NCBI RefSeq assembly: GCF_002105155.1
Contig: NW_019029023.1
Coordinates: 62,001 to 126,000 of the forward strand
DNA: 64,000 bases
Source of the DNA: Lobosporangium transversale
Lineage: Eukaryota > Mortierellomycota > Mortierellomycetes > Mortierellales > Mortierellaceae
Direction: 5' to 3'
The notes under the pieces were generated by a model, which did no database searches, was not told the origin of the DNA, and saw only the letters and a program-made list of their open reading frames with translations. Positions 48,776 through 61,909 of this stretch are shown piece by piece (position 1 is the stretch's first letter; every line of letters starts with the position of its first letter). The position numbers and the translations under genes were made by a program.

Positions 48776-49145
48776 AAACACACATCCGTCGGCAGAAATT
48801 TGTTGGGTTTTAGAGCAACCTCTGCAATTTAGGCATTTTCGAATGTTTTCTTTTTCTTTTTTCTCACTGTTCTCCTCAACTTCATTAATAAAGAACTCAA
48901 TAGCATTTTGCATCTTAAAGTTAGACTGCCTTTTGAGAAGCATCCTTTTTTCAGGAAAAAAAAAAAAAGGTGAAAGTGCTGATGCTTTTAGGATATGTTC
49001 GTGACAATGGAATGTGGAGTAATTTTTGGTTACGCACAGACGTTTGACTGTGATGGTCGAGATTACACAAAAATTTATCAGACGGCTACAGAATGGGCCA
49101 ACAGATAAACACTCCGTAGCGAAGGGAAAGATCAAGGAGCCGACG

Positions 49146-49178
<33 letters not shown>

Positions 49179-49371
49179 GGGAGATAGTTCAACCCGAATA
49201 CGAAGCTCCAGGGGTTATAACAAATTGACATAATGCCTTCATAAAAGCTCGTTTGAAATAAATAACGAAGAGAAAGACTGTCAAGAGTTCTTCTCTCTAT
49301 CCTGCTTTACTTCTTTTTTTTTTTTTTTTTTTCCTCACTCTAGTCTCTTCATACATTTTACAAATTTCATT
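48776..49371. other. Intergenic region between UTP21 and acyl-CoA synthetase genes
   Basis: 3' flank of UTP21 and promoter or leader of the next gene, with a 34-base A run near 49145-49178 and a T run near 49314-49332. No gene seen. Confidence 0.6.
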
Positions 49372-49763
49372 ATGCCTGGTGAGTATTGAATATGCTATAC
49401 CTTTTTGAAATACTTACTCTCACGCTGCATCATTTCAATTTTTTTTCCTTTTGCTCAATATCTGGCCCTAACCTTCTGCCATGCCAACTATGTCAGCCCT
49501 TCCTCTTGTTGCTGCCGCTGTGCCCGTGGCTATGTATGTGAGCGCCAAGCTTTCGCTTCCCCAGGATGTTAAAATGATCAAGAGCGCAGTGGGGGCGCGG
49601 CGAGAATTTGACACCTTCGAGAAGCAAGGGAAAATCAACTTGAGCTATCGCTTTGAAGAGAGCTATCGCAAGTATCCCAATCGCGAAGCCTTGGTGTTTG
49701 AAGGCAAATCCTACTCATTTCGTGATGTCCATCTTGGTGAGTAACAAATATTGCTCTAGGATG

Positions 49764-49797
<34 letters not shown>

Positions 49798-51781
49798 TGG
49801 AGGTGTCTTTTCAGATGTTTAAAGATGGTATTATACGAAAGTGGGCATTCGATCACTAGTATCATACAAGGTTACATTTCACACAGCCTGCATATCACTT
49901 AACGAACTGCTGTTAGAACATAACTAACATGACATCACTCCTCTTTTAAATCTATTCGTGTACGCCAAACATCCACAGCTTCTAACAAAGTTGGCAACTG
50001 GTTGCTATCCAAAGGCGTAAAGCGTGGGGACATTGTATCACTTATGATGTACAACAGACCCGAATTCCTCTTTTGCTGGCTCGGTATCAACAAGATCGGT
50101 GCATGTGGTGCGTTCATCAACACCAATCTTTCGGGCAAGCCTCTCACTCACTCACTCCATACTGCCACGTCTTCAATGCTCATCTTGGATACAGAATTGA
50201 CAGAGCCTGTGGCTGGCTCGCTAGACGAGATTCTAGGAATGGGCTACACGATCTATACCTATGGTGGGCTGGGGCACGTCGATTTCGCAATGCCAATCGA
50301 CCTTGATTCGGTCTCCGATGCAGATACATACAAACATCTTCCTCATAAGACGATGGCCGATGAAACTGCAATGCTCATTTATACTTCTGGGACTACGGGC
50401 TTACCCAAGGCTGGACGGTTCTCACATGGCCGCGCTGATAGTAAGGATCAACTAATTATCGTCTGATACAATTGAACTAAACATGATAAAAATCATTGCT
50501 CTCCTGAATGTAGTAGCTAATTGAAATCATCCCTCCTGTTGCTCTTACTAGTAGCGGCATCATTCTTTGCAAGATTCTACAATTTTACCGACAAGGATCG
50601 TATTTACATTTGTATGCCCTTGTATCATAGTGCTGCAGCAGTTCTAGGAGTGTGCACCTCCTGGTTGGTCGGTGGAACTATAATTCTGACCCGAAAATTT
50701 TCAGCGACTGGCTTCTGGGATGACTGCCGTGCCAACAATGTTACTGTAATCCAGTATATTGGAGAGATTTGTAGATACTTAGTAAATTTGCCCGAATCTC
50801 CATTAGACAAAGTGCACTCAATCCGGCTGGCGCACGGTAACGGTATGCGCCCGGATGTTTGGAGTCGGTTTAGGGAACGCTACGCTATCCCCGTGATTGG
50901 TGAGTGGTATGCTTCAACCGAGGGCACAGGATCAATGAACAACTACAATACTGGGCCTACTGGAGCAGGCGCGATTGGATTTTATGGTCCTCTTGCTAGG
51001 CTACTTAATCGTGGCTTAAAGATTGTCAAGTTCGACATCGAGACAGAGGAATTAATTCGGGACAAGAATGGCCATTGTATTGAATGCCAACCTGGTGAGC
51101 CCGGAGAATTATTATGCGTAATAGATACAAGCGATCCTGGCAAGAATTTCAGCGGTTATCATAATAACAAGGAGGCAACTAGCAAGAAGATTGTCAAAGA
51201 TGTTTTTAAATCTGGTATGTCAATCAACAGATATTTGATTTAAATTTTGTTGTGTTCCTACCTCGATACTGACATCTACCTTGTTGTTTCTAATGACAGG
51301 GGATATCTACTTCCGCACAGGTGATATCCTGAGCCGCGATAATGACGGCTACTATTATTTTGGTGATCGCGTGGGCGACACGTTCCGCTGGAAATCTGAG
51401 AATGTCTCGACGGCTGAGGTGTCTGAAGTACTTTCAGCGTACCCAGATTGCCTCGAAGCCAACGTCTATGGCGTCCATGTCCCTGGTCACGATGGTCGCG
51501 CCGGCATGGCTGCGATTGTCGCCAAGGAGACGATGGACTGGGACAAGTTTGCAGAACATGCATTGAAAAACTTGCCACGGTACTCTGTTCCTCTTTTCAT
51601 CCGAAGGAGATCTCAGATGGAGATCACAGGAACATTTAAGCAGCGCAAAGTGGAGTTGGTCAAAGAGGGTATCAACCCCAGCATAGTCAAGGACGAGATG
51701 TTGTGGCTGGATGGTCACCACTACAGGCCTTTCAGGAATGAAGAGTATCAGCGTATAGTCGCTGGTAAGGCCAAGCTGTGA
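49372..51781 (+). CDS. FAT1/SLC27-type very-long-chain acyl-CoA synthetase
   Basis: Activates long or very-long-chain fatty acids to CoA esters, often coupled to their import, at the plasma membrane, ER or peroxisome. Exons 49372-49378 (seven bases), 49497-49736, 49979-50440, 50555-51214 and 51300-51781 give 616 residues. A downstream Met at 49481 read without the first splice would give 619 residues with a slightly different start. The N-terminus is hydrophobic (LPLVAAAVPVAMYV), likely a membrane anchor. The AMP-binding motif is IYTSGTTGLPKA, followed by ICMPLYHSAAAVLG, GEWYASTEG, FRTGDIL and the FATP/VLACS motif YFGDRVGDTFRWKSENV. The order and length match Fat1. Given the nearby perilipin-like and Nvj2-like genes, a lipid-storage setting is natural, but no functional link is shown. 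Confidence 0.9.
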
Positions 51782-53018
51782 ATGGATTATAATGTAGCAT
51801 GATAATGAATAAATAGATGTCCTTGAACGAAAAATATGCCTTGGTGTCCTTAGCACTGAAGTTAGTCCAAGCGCAACTTCAATACCTCTGATATGGCAGA
51901 AATATATGCAAATTCTGTTTTTCCGAACGATACACAGTGAATTAACTAGTATGTATTTTAATTTTTCAAAATATATGATGTTCAGGTGACATTACACTTA
52001 TTTTTTTCCTTAACTGCAAATTCGAACGAAGTGGCTGGACAATTTCATGCATACGTGGGAAGAAATAAGTGCAATGTCACCTGAACATGTATATTTGTAA
52101 AGTTTAGTTTTTCCGATAGCAAATCGTTCGGATAATCAAAAGTCGACTGTACACAATGACAAAAAAAAAGGAGTGTCCATTCTTGAGGCTCTTCTTTCCA
52201 CAGGTCAGATGAAAAAAATAGAGCATGTTTCTGACACGGACCCAAAGGCTCGCTCGATGTCCTGATGAACAGACAACGAAAATTAGGATAACCTTTCCCT
52301 ACGCTTCATTGGATTGTAAATCCGCCGTCTTGTTAAGTATCATCCATTGTAGACGTAGCGGTATAGAGCGGCGTAAGTGCCGTACGAAAAGGAAAGTATG
52401 AAACAAAACAAAAGTGGTGTTTCTGGTAAGCTAGAGTATTCAACTCGAGCATCAAGTAAGAATGTCTGGCCAGGTTAACTGTCTGCTGTTCACTCGGAGA
52501 ACAGCTCAGGATTGGATTGGTGTACTGCGTCATTGCGACGGTGGCGGTTGACAGGTTCAGTCAAAACCACTAACCATGGTCTTTTCCAATAAGAGCTCCT
52601 TGTCGGAGATGCCGATACGAGCCTTGGGAACTCGGTTACATTCCTACTGGCATAAGGTACAGAGTATTTCGTCCTCATCAACTAGCTTGAAAAGCTTCGA
52701 GTGGATATGGCTTAACTCTGTTTCTTCACCTGGAGAAGAGTACAGTTACAAATCAGTGCCGTAATTACTGACTAGGAGATTGAGATGACAAGGATTGAAG
52801 GCTGATGAAGGATACAGCATGTATTTATGGGTCCCCTGGGACGGACGTTAAAAAGCGACATAGTGCGAAAAGTAATGCTCCTCCTTGTTATGTGGGTTTT
52901 GTAGTTCAAATTAAATGATATATCATTATGGAGTGTCCATTTGTCTGTCTATTACACAACAAGCTGGGACCTATTGAACAGATATGCTTTATTGCTGCTG
53001 TTTTACAAATGTCTGTCG
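51782..53018. other. Intergenic region with a hairpin element
   Basis: No gene is supported. The left half holds the inverted-repeat element listed separately; the rest has short open frames with no recognisable domain. It lies between the 3' ends of the acyl-CoA synthetase (+) and Rtt107-like (-) genes, so it needs no promoter for either. Confidence 0.55.
51905..52152. mobile_element. Inverted-repeat element, possibly a pogo/Fot-like MITE
   Basis: A 24-base arm at 51980-52003 (GTTCAGGTGACATTACACTT plus ATTT) is the reverse complement of 52063-52086 with a single mismatch, around a 59-base loop. Outer sequence continues the symmetry imperfectly, including CCGAACGAT at 51923-51931 against ATCGTTCGG at 52123-52131. 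The right end read on the minus strand (AGTCGACTTTTGATTATCCG near 52127-52146) resembles terminal repeats of fungal pogo/Fot1 transposons. No transposase is present, and the left end is degraded. It could also be a simple hairpin of other origin. Confidence 0.5.
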
Positions 53019-56000
53019 TTACGCAAGTGCATGTGTGTCGCCAAGGTCTAGTCTTTGAGTCAAGACGCTTACAGAGATCAAGTCATGTGAGTAGACATGA
53101 GCCCCTGCATCCACAATCGATTGCCACATGTCTCTATCCTTTTCACTCGATACCACGGCTACGATTTCATCTCGTGGACCGATGGACTCGTCTTCGCTTT
53201 TGTCAACGCTTTCGTTATCCTCACCATCATCTCTTCCAATAATGCCTTCACCTTGATTCACTTTCCGACGGGTTTTCAGTCTTTTCTCATGGTCTCCATC
53301 CTTGCTAAAACTGTCTTTATCATTCGAGACTTTTACAAGCCGGTCCTTTAATACCCCAAGGCCTGTGTGTAAAAGAGGTGATGCCTTTCCACCCCCAGCC
53401 TCTACCACGGCTTTTAGGCCAGGCATGTCCTTGTTCAATGAGGGAGAAATATAAAACACACAGTTCTCGAAAACACGCTTCTCGCGAGCTCGTTCCACAG
53501 ACTTGTAGAGATCCATATTAAGCTTTTGTTCCGTTTTCGTGTCCTTAATACGAAAATCGTTCTCGTCTTCGTAGATTACAATGTTTGGGAGAATAATAGG
53601 GAAACCATCAGATAACGCGTGTCAAAAAATATTCGGTACCGGCATGTAGCAGAAATAGACTTACCTAAAACAGTATTAGCATCGACACAGGCCTGGAGCC
53701 AGTCCTCATGCACTATGATTTTGCCATGAAGAAGCGCAATCAAAAACTTTCCTGTTCGCGAAATACCGGTAGCAATCAGGTGGGTACACTTTTCAGCAGA
53801 TGTTGCTGGCAGAATACCAAGTGCTTTCAGTGCCTTGACCTGTGCCGCACTCTGCTCCTTTACGCCCGTTGATATGTATCGCACACGCCTCGATTTCCCT
53901 GATGTAATGACGTTTTCAGGCACGGTTGACTCCCCCGTAGCTCCATCCTTCTCTGCTTTGGTTCCTCGTTTTGTTTTTTTGGGCTGAGACTTTGACTCTG
54001 TCATGGTTGTCTCATTATCATGCGGCTCTTCATCATCTGTGGCGCCAGGAGTGCTTCTTTCTCCCACGCTACCTATACTAATCCTACTCCGCTTAGAGGG
54101 GGCTGTTGCGTTCCGAGTAGCTGATAGTGGGGCACTTGTTTCATCCATATTCATATCTTCATCTTCACCATCCTTCGGTTCTTGAGAGCTTGCACGCTTT
54201 TTCTTCCTCTTCATAGCCTTCTTCGCATCTTTAAGCTCTTCCTGAAACTCATTCATATCAGGCACAATCTTTTGCAGCGCTTTGTTAGCCTGTACAGCCG
54301 CGCCACGCTTCCGTGATATAGTCCGGACACTGCCAGACGAAGAGTCTTCAATAGGAGTCACTCGCGACGAATTCTTGTCTCTTTCCTCCGAAATATCCCC
54401 ATACGGTTGCCGGGTTGTTGGTGACGAAGGAGCACTTGATGTTGGTGTTGATATTTCAGATTCAATCAGCCTGTCTTTCAAGGTCGACTTGTTAAACACT
54501 GGCTTCGAGGACAAAGTTGAGGAATCTGACTGCACATTCTTATCATTAGGGAGATAAGAACTGGCATGTCCGCCTTCAATCTGCCGCTGGGAATATGTTG
54601 AGTCCTGATTTTCAGCCCAAAAGGTTTTCTCTGCAAGTAAAGATGGAATCTGCTCTCCCGCTTCCATTACCCCTATTGGACTTGATGTGTCCTCTTCATA
54701 AAACTTAAGCCACTCATCCACTGTTTCTTGTAGGATGTTAGCACCAAATATGGATGGCAATTGATTAAAAGGAGGAAATTGCGTGTATCGCGGTTTGCTT
54801 TCACTTTGCAGAGACCAAACTTGGAAGCAGTCCTCCAGCCACAAGTGATTAACCACCTTGACATTCCATTCCTGGCCCCGCTCATACTTTTCGCCAGAGG
54901 AGCTATCAACATAAACGAGTTTTTGTTTAACATATTGTATTGTCATCCATATACGTTCACCAACCTAGACCGAAAGCAAAAAAAAAAAAAAAAAAAAAAA
55001 GAATATCTTTTCCTTTTAAACCTACTTTCCGCAAATAATGTGTGTCGTCGGCTCCGGCGCGTTTTGGCTGGCCAAAGTAGGCTTGTAAGTAGCTCCAACA
55101 GCAATAATCATCCGCTTCAGGTATTCACGAACGTTGCCAGTGTATTGCGTGACAGTCATAATAAAAGATGACATCCCTGGAATGGGCTCAGGAGGTATAG
55201 GATAGTGGAGCAGAGAAGCTTTTGGCGAAGATAGCTCACCAGTCTGTAAGATATGAAAAAGCCAATCGGCAGATCCAACAATCTTACCGTCTCTAGATGC
55301 CTTTTAGGAAGAAAAAATTATAGATTTGCCTCAAGGACGAGAATAAACGCCATGAAACATAAAGGCGACGATATAAAGAAAGGAAAGCTACCTGAATATA
55401 TGTATTTCCTGCCCGGAATCGACAAATAACGACATCCACTGTCTCGCTTGAGTATTCATTAACGAGAGTACCTCCAGCATCTATGATCTTCTGATTAATA
55501 TAGGTTTTTCGTTCCGGCAAAATGTTAAGATCATCCACTAAATGAAATCTGAATCTTCTTAAAAACTTTGAATGAAATTTGCTAGGAGACATGAGGAATA
55601 AAGTCACTGCCTTAATGGTATTTGAATATAGCTGTGGAGCTTTGCCTGAAACCATTTCTGGTGGGGCAACAAAGCTTTGATCCAGCATGGGAGGATTAGG
55701 GAATCTGTATATAGTCTGTAGTTTTTTTTTTTTTTTTTTTTTTTTTAATAAAAAAGATTATACGTGTTAGAGGGTTACTCTATATTTGCTAGATTCGCTC
55801 AAGAATCAAATATATTTGAAGTCCATACATACCTCCGGTAAGCGTCTTTTCAAGTTGCAGCTCTGTTGAAACCAGTGTGGTAGAACAATCTTTATGTCCC
55901 ACTCTGGATGCTCCATCGCCTGCTCATACTTCTCCTGGAAGATTACAAAGAAAATTCTAGTTAGCCTTTAAACCACTTCAATTATAGAGCCCTGAATAAT

Positions 56001-56995
56001 AGTGAAAGGTAACCATACCCCTTCTGGAGCAACAGCGATCATATGAGTTACGTCTGCAGAGAGATAGTTAGTGAAAGCTCCGCCGTAATCCTCGACAGCA
56101 CTCCCTATTATTTCTCGATCGTATGGTGGCAACTATAACATTAAAGGCCGGCGAAATAAAATGTATGTGCTGCTTAGACCAGTCACTATGAACATACATC
56201 ACCGATTTTAAAGAAAGTAACATGAATAACATACTCCTGTAGCCGTCAGAATAACGCCGGAAAAAATCATTGATGGGTCTGCTGAAAAATGTTTAGGGCT
56301 AAAAAATAAAATAATTAATGTAAGTTGTAAGCTGGATATGAGGAAATATCTTCAACAGGATGGTATCCAAGAATGACTGTGTATCAGCTCTTACTTTAGC
56401 TGCTTGTTACAATTCACTGAACGCGTAATCCAAGCGGGCTATTCCAACATAAACATCAATATGCATGTTAAAATGGGGCTATAGGAGTTTTGAGACATTC
56501 AATGATTTATTTAGATATTATGAATCCAACCCACCGTGACAACATGAATGCCTCTGGCGGTCGCATGGTTATGGTCCGGAAAGTCAAGATCCTCTGTTAT
56601 AATGTGGGTAGGCCTTGTATTGTAGTTTAAATCCTCATGGGTCTCTCTCGCAAATGTGGAGCGAGTTTCCTGGGCTCCGTGTTCACATAATATTTTCTTG
56701 AACTGAATTAAATTGGCGGCGCGAATGGTCAAATTAGTCGATAAACAAATAAACAGATTCGAGCAGCATCCAAGTAGTACTAAAGTGCCCACCTGAGTAG
56801 ACTTTGTCCTGCCGAGGAAAGGATTAAGGTAAAAGACGACATCCTGAAAGAGAAGATCTAATACTGGACCACTGTATGGAGGACTGTCTTGTTCAGATGG
56901 GGGAGAAAATGCAGCTTGGGTATGATTTCCCTCGCTGTAAGAAGCAATTAACTCTGTACCCTGGCCAGGTTCTTCCACAGCCTCCAAATGGGACA

Positions 56996-56996
<1 letters not shown>
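53019..56996 (-). CDS. Rtt107/Brc1-type multi-BRCT genome-stability protein
   Basis: Scaffold that binds phosphorylated H2A at damaged replication forks and recruits repair factors. Ten exons in transcript order: 56996-56793, 56702-56535, 56438-56395, 56298-56235, 56132-56019, 55934-55833, 55715-55392, 55300-55026, 54902-53665 and 53566-53019, giving 1026 residues (yeast Rtt107 1070). Four N-terminal BRCT modules are seen: BRCT1 with VVTPAWITRSV spanning the exon 2-3 junction, BRCT2 with VLPHWFQQSC, BRCT3 with IVGSADWLFHIL and BRCT4 with VVNHLWLEDCF near 455. A disordered linker rich in Ser, Lys and Glu (about 510-770) precedes the C-terminal pair, starting RRVRYISTGVKEQ near 775 with VHEDWLQACV near 830. 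Every junction keeps frame and restores a BRCT core Trp. Exon 3 is only 44 bases. The choice between Rtt107/Brc1 and another six-BRCT protein rests on layout. Confidence 0.85.
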
Positions 56997-57026
<30 letters not shown>

Positions 57027-57312
57027 AGAAAGAAAATGAATCAATGAACTTAATAAATGAATGAGAGAAAAGTGAAAGAGAATGGTTTTAATAATTCGGC
57101 GACTCAACCCTTAGGGATCAAAGTTGGTGGCGTTCTAATACACTCGTGTGTGACTGTGTCAGGACAACAGCTTCAATTCTATCTTGTCCTCGCTCTTTAA
57201 CTTGAAAAGACCACACGCAGCTACTTTATTAATTTTTAAATGCTATAATTACGGTGCTATGCTACATTAGCATTGTGGGTCTATTAAGTAGAAAAAAATG
57301 GAACCAACAGTT
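56997..57312. other. Spacer between two minus-strand genes
   Basis: A T(23) run sits directly before the Rtt107-like start codon on the + strand (an A run just upstream in its leader). Nothing else is recognised. Confidence 0.6.
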
Positions 57313-59466
57313 CTAAGGGGCCGTGGCCGTCATTATGGGTGTGTCATTAATAATCATCGAATCGCAGTTCTCGTTTGAAAAGAGCTTGCGACCATTTCGG
57401 GGTCGGAGTGGTCGTGGCTCGTGCAGGGTTATCTTGGCTGGAACCGTAGCAGCAGTCGTTGTTGCTGCTGCTGTTGGCTTGGTTACATTATTAGCATTTG
57501 GGTTGGGTGTCGTTGGAGGTGCCACTCCTGCAATGGCTGGGCCAAATTTCTTTTTACGTATCCCCTTGTTGGACGAGCGTAAGGTGTGGTGTTGAAGCTG
57601 GAGTTCCAGCTGCAGTTGTTGGTAGTGATGTTGGAGTTGTTCTTGCAATGCCTGCTTCTGTTTCTCAAGTTCCTCTGGTGTAAGAGGTAGTTGTTGTTCC
57701 TTCTGTTCATCTGACGTCTTTTCGGATGGCCCATCCGACTCAACAAAACTCATGCAAAGGCCATCGAATCTTTCAAGACCCAAAATGTCTAGCTCATGTT
57801 CCAGCTCTTCAATTTCGCGTCTCTTCTTCTCCTCACGTTCCCTTTGCTCCCTCTCACGCTTTTCGTCTTCGTACTCAAACTCCTCTTTCAGGTCAAACCC
57901 GCGGACATCATCATTGATTAGATCTGGCACAAGAGCGTCGTCAATCTCTTCTTTCAGGTTGAACCATCGATTAAAGTCCTTATGAGTAGGTTCATACTCA
58001 GGAATGGCTTGTTCTCGTTGAAGGCGCTGTCTTGCAAGTAACTTCTCATGAATTCGTCTAACGCCAGCAGCGCGGTCCGTGTGTTCACTTGCACTTTGGA
58101 GGAGCCTGGCTTTCAACCGCCAGTCCTCTTCCATATCTACACGTTGTTGGATGGTATAATGATCGCGCTTTTGAAGTTCTTTTGCAGATTGTATAACCGT
58201 GGGCGAAAGAAGTGTACTCCGTCTCGCCTCTTTGGCGAGTTCGAGTTCGGAGGCAGACACGACTGGAGAGACTGTTGGGCTATTAGGAAGCGATGTCGTC
58301 ACAGGCTGCGCTTGACCATCAACACTTTCAGCAAGATGGATCTGCCCATGCTCAGTATAGAGGGTCGCCGCAAGCGGACAGCTTTGGCGATGCTGGAAGG
58401 TCACAGTTTTGGATTGCTTCTCTTTGACTGGTTGGCTTTCCTCTGAAGGGTGGACGACTTCCTCTATAGGCGTGAGCTTCGGCTCTACACGGGCAAGGCC
58501 ACCACGAGCCCGAGTGTTCTCAGAGGTCAACCGCACATCAGGAGTAGGAGCGGGCGAAGCAGTAGTTTTTGGTGATTCAGAACTCTTCCTTTTAGCAGCT
58601 TCTGTAAGTCTTTGAACTATCCGCTCTTCTTCCATTAACTGCCACAGTGTCTTGACAGACCTGGCATACTCTTGCGCCTGTCATTATGAATGAAATAAAT
58701 TAATTAAAACAGGTTAGGAAAAATAAATAAATAAAGAAATATATAAACAAACAATCTTCCCATGACATCTCTTTACCCTGGACTCTAGTGGTACTAAGGT
58801 CTCTGTAGAGGCTCCAAACTGTTTTGATAGGTGCTTCTGTTCTGGCATCAACCTATTGACGGGGTGGTTTGAATTCCAGTTTAGATTATGGCGAGCTGGG
58901 CCAAATTGGGGACAGCTTGTCAAGTCCATGAGGCCAGCCTTATCAAGTGGCATCTGTGCTGGCAAGGATGTATGAGACCCTTGTTTATTATGAGGGAGCA
59001 GGGCGCCCTTTGCGAGCGATGGTGGTTGATAAGAAGAGGGTCGAAGTGGGAACGAGGGAGGAACAAGCGTTGATGTTGTGTCTGAGCTAGAAAGGCGTTG
59101 ACCTTCCTTCCCAAAACGACCGAAATCATCTGCGTATTCGTCTGGAACATGGGCCTCAAGCAAGGCTGCTGATCGAGCCGATATTGCTAGACAGGTGGTA
59201 GTCGCTGCACTCACCATGTCGTGTGTGGGGACCGTTCTGGTTGATGATTCAGTGTTAGACTCTTGTTCTGTCTCTGACTCGATATCAGAGGACGAACCAG
59301 CTGCAGGGGGGACGTAAGGGATAAGTGTAGGTTGTGAGGAGTTTCGCTGTGGTGGGTATCCGATGCCAGGGACAAATGGCTTTGGAATGTTATTATTGCC
59401 TGCATTCTTCCTGTTCTTGCCACGTCTTCTCCTCAACCACTCTTTTGCGGTCTGAAGTGGTGCCAT
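57313..59466 (-). CDS. Protein of unknown function with Glu/Arg coiled coil
   Basis: Two exons, 59466-58777 and 58677-57313, give 684 residues. I do not recognise the family. The N-terminus is basic (KEWLRRRRGKNRKN, residues 8-21), then about 200 residues are Ser/Thr/Pro-rich and likely disordered. After the splice comes a short helical piece (AQEYARSVKTLWQLMEEERI), another disordered stretch, and a helical region at about 375-545. That region contains LEHELDILGLERFDGLC preceded by a Glu/Arg/Lys coiled coil, plus two similar segments NRWFNLKEEIDDALVPDL and VRGFDLKEEFEYED. A Gln/Leu-rich coiled coil follows and the tail is Ala/Thr/Pro-rich and basic. Both exons are clean and the junction AGG|GTAAAG to GACAG|GCG keeps frame. 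It could be a cytoskeletal or scaffold protein, but the function cannot be named. Confidence 0.75.
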
Positions 59467-61909
59467 GTGTTGGAGGGTATAAATGTATAAGACGAATTGG
59501 GTGTTGTCGCCGAGTTGCTGACAGAGTGGCGAAGCGAAATATAATTAATGTGGTGATATTATGATAATTAAGAGTATATGAAGTGTCGAGTCAGAATGGT
59601 GAAGGATGGAGAGAGGTATAAGAGAAGGTGTATGTAAATGGGAGAAACAGAAAGAGACTGAACGGCACGGTCGATTATTAGGGAAATAGTAAATACAAGA
59701 GTTAGTGTGAGCGCGTGCTTTGAAGAGACAGTTGACGACAATGAGGATGGAGAAAGAAGAAAAAAAAAAAAAAAAAAAAAAAAGAGAGAGAGAGAAAAGA
59801 GGGGAAAAAGCTTTATTGAACATGCTGCTTATTTATTTATGGTATAGTCCATTTTCTTTTTCTTTTCCCGCGCAGGAATACAAAGCAAATCCAATGTCAA
59901 TGCTGTCCTCTTTTTTTCTCTCTAGACTGGATCAAAAGAGAAGGGGTCGGGGGTATTTCGGTGATATTTGTGTCATGCCCTGAGTCGGACATGTTCCAGA
60001 GACACTTTTTTGTAGGCTCTTTCAAATTATTTCTGCCATGCTTTCTGCAAGCACATACGCTCGCCCCCCTCCTATTGTCTCTCTTCTAGCGGTCGTGCGT
60101 TCACATCACATCGTACATAGCACAGAAATAAACAAACCAAAACACATTAAAGGCAATGCAATCAGCATTCTTTATTTTGATTACAATAACTTTTTTTTTT
60201 TTTTTTTTTTTTTGTTTTTTTTCGCGCCCTTGTGTAATTGTACAACATGTTTTTGTTTTTGAAATGGTCCATCTTAATCTGTGCGTATGGTTTTCAAAGT
60301 GTAACGGTGCAATTGTGATTTCATCAAATTCAAGGGGTCTTCCATTGAAGCAAACAGGGTGAGCAACATTGTCATCGATGTCATGCCATGTTTCTAACCA
60401 ACTTTCTTCTCATCCTCTTTTCTGCCAGGTGTAAAAAAAGCGTGACCCATTCATGCGATGTGACTCAAACAATAACGAGGCCCGTGGAAGATAGACAAAC
60501 GCTGTACAACTTTTAAGCCTTCAGGCTTAATCACTCTAAACCATTCATGGTATTCAAGGGAAAAGACTGTGGATGGCAAAAAATTATTCTAAAAAGTAAA
60601 AATAAAATAAAATAAAATAAAAAAAAGGTTTCTTGAATAATCCAGCCCGGAAGTGCCTAGTTAGTCCAGGGACATGCTCAAGCTTCTTTGAGCTTTTTTG
60701 TTCAAAAAAAATGAGCAAAGAAAAATGCTCTTATTCTCAACGGGTTCTGCATATTTATACACACAGTAAACGATCCAGAGTCGGGATTCACTCTTTGTCA
60801 GCTTTGTTCGCTCTGCTATCCCTCGCCACTTTCCAAGCCTAATTCAATTGGTTACAAATACCGGTCGAGGTGAGCACTGCCTGCTGTGTCAAAGTTGATT
60901 GGCTATTGAACATTCCACAGTCCCTGGGACAAATCCTAAAAAAAAAAAAAAAAAAAAAAAGATCCGAAACGTCTTTTCCCCCTTGTGTTTGATTATGTAT
61001 GATTGTGCAACAGTATGAAACGCACATGCAGAAAGACATATCTTCGCCAGAATATGCTTTTTCTTCCATCCATTATTACAATCTATGGATGACGTTCACA
61101 ACGATATTCTCTACGCCTAAATAAGATAACGAAGACAATTGCCATTGTTTTTTAATTTTGAGCTAGAAAAGCAAATTAAAAAAGGAAATGATGCAGGACA
61201 TAATGTGGGGTCTTCCATGACGTTTCCTCTACCCCCTTTTACACTTCTGGCCCAAAGATGTAGAGCTAAAGCCTTGTGTCACTATTGAACTTAATGACAC
61301 GTTAGGCGCTTGTGTTTTTTTTTTTTGTTAAATCTGTTTTCCTGGCTTTGTACAGTTGTTGCCCCGCGATTTCTTTATCCATACTCCACGTAGTATTTCA
61401 TGAATTAGACGTGATCATTTGAGGAGACATTTCTTCACATTAAAGCTATAAAGGATCCGGATCTCAGATAACACAGGTAGAGAGAGCGAGTGAGCACGGC
61501 GGAGTGGTGAATTGAACGGATACACTATAGTATTGAATGAGCCAGCAATATGGGATTACGAACAAGATAGCCATCGCTTCCAAGACGGAACTCTTCCGAG
61601 GACATATCCCCAGGTTTCATGCGTAACTAGCTCTCTCGTAATCGAAAGTAACCTACACATCCTTATTAACACAAGTGTTTATTGTGCTTGTCATAGAGCC
61701 CACACCATGAACTTTATCCAAAGTATGTGCACAGCAAACAAAAGATTGCTTAGGCATTTTTTTTTTTCCTGCAAGAAGTAGAGAGGATTAGGGAAGAACT
61801 GGAAATGTTCGAATGATTTTATATTACTTATATTCACATGGTATCTTAGAATAAATAGATTCAGGTTGGATAGAGTAAGCCTCTTTCGTCCTATTCTACG
61901 AATGTCAAT
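59467..61909. other. Gene-poor intergenic region
   Basis: About 2.4 kb with promoter and leader of the unknown coiled-coil gene at the left and the 3' flank of SPC24 at the right. Contains A/T runs (59760-59783, 60190-60213 and 60938-60960) and an AAAAT repeat near 60598-60619. Open frames are short and biased. No RNA gene was recognised. Confidence 0.5.
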
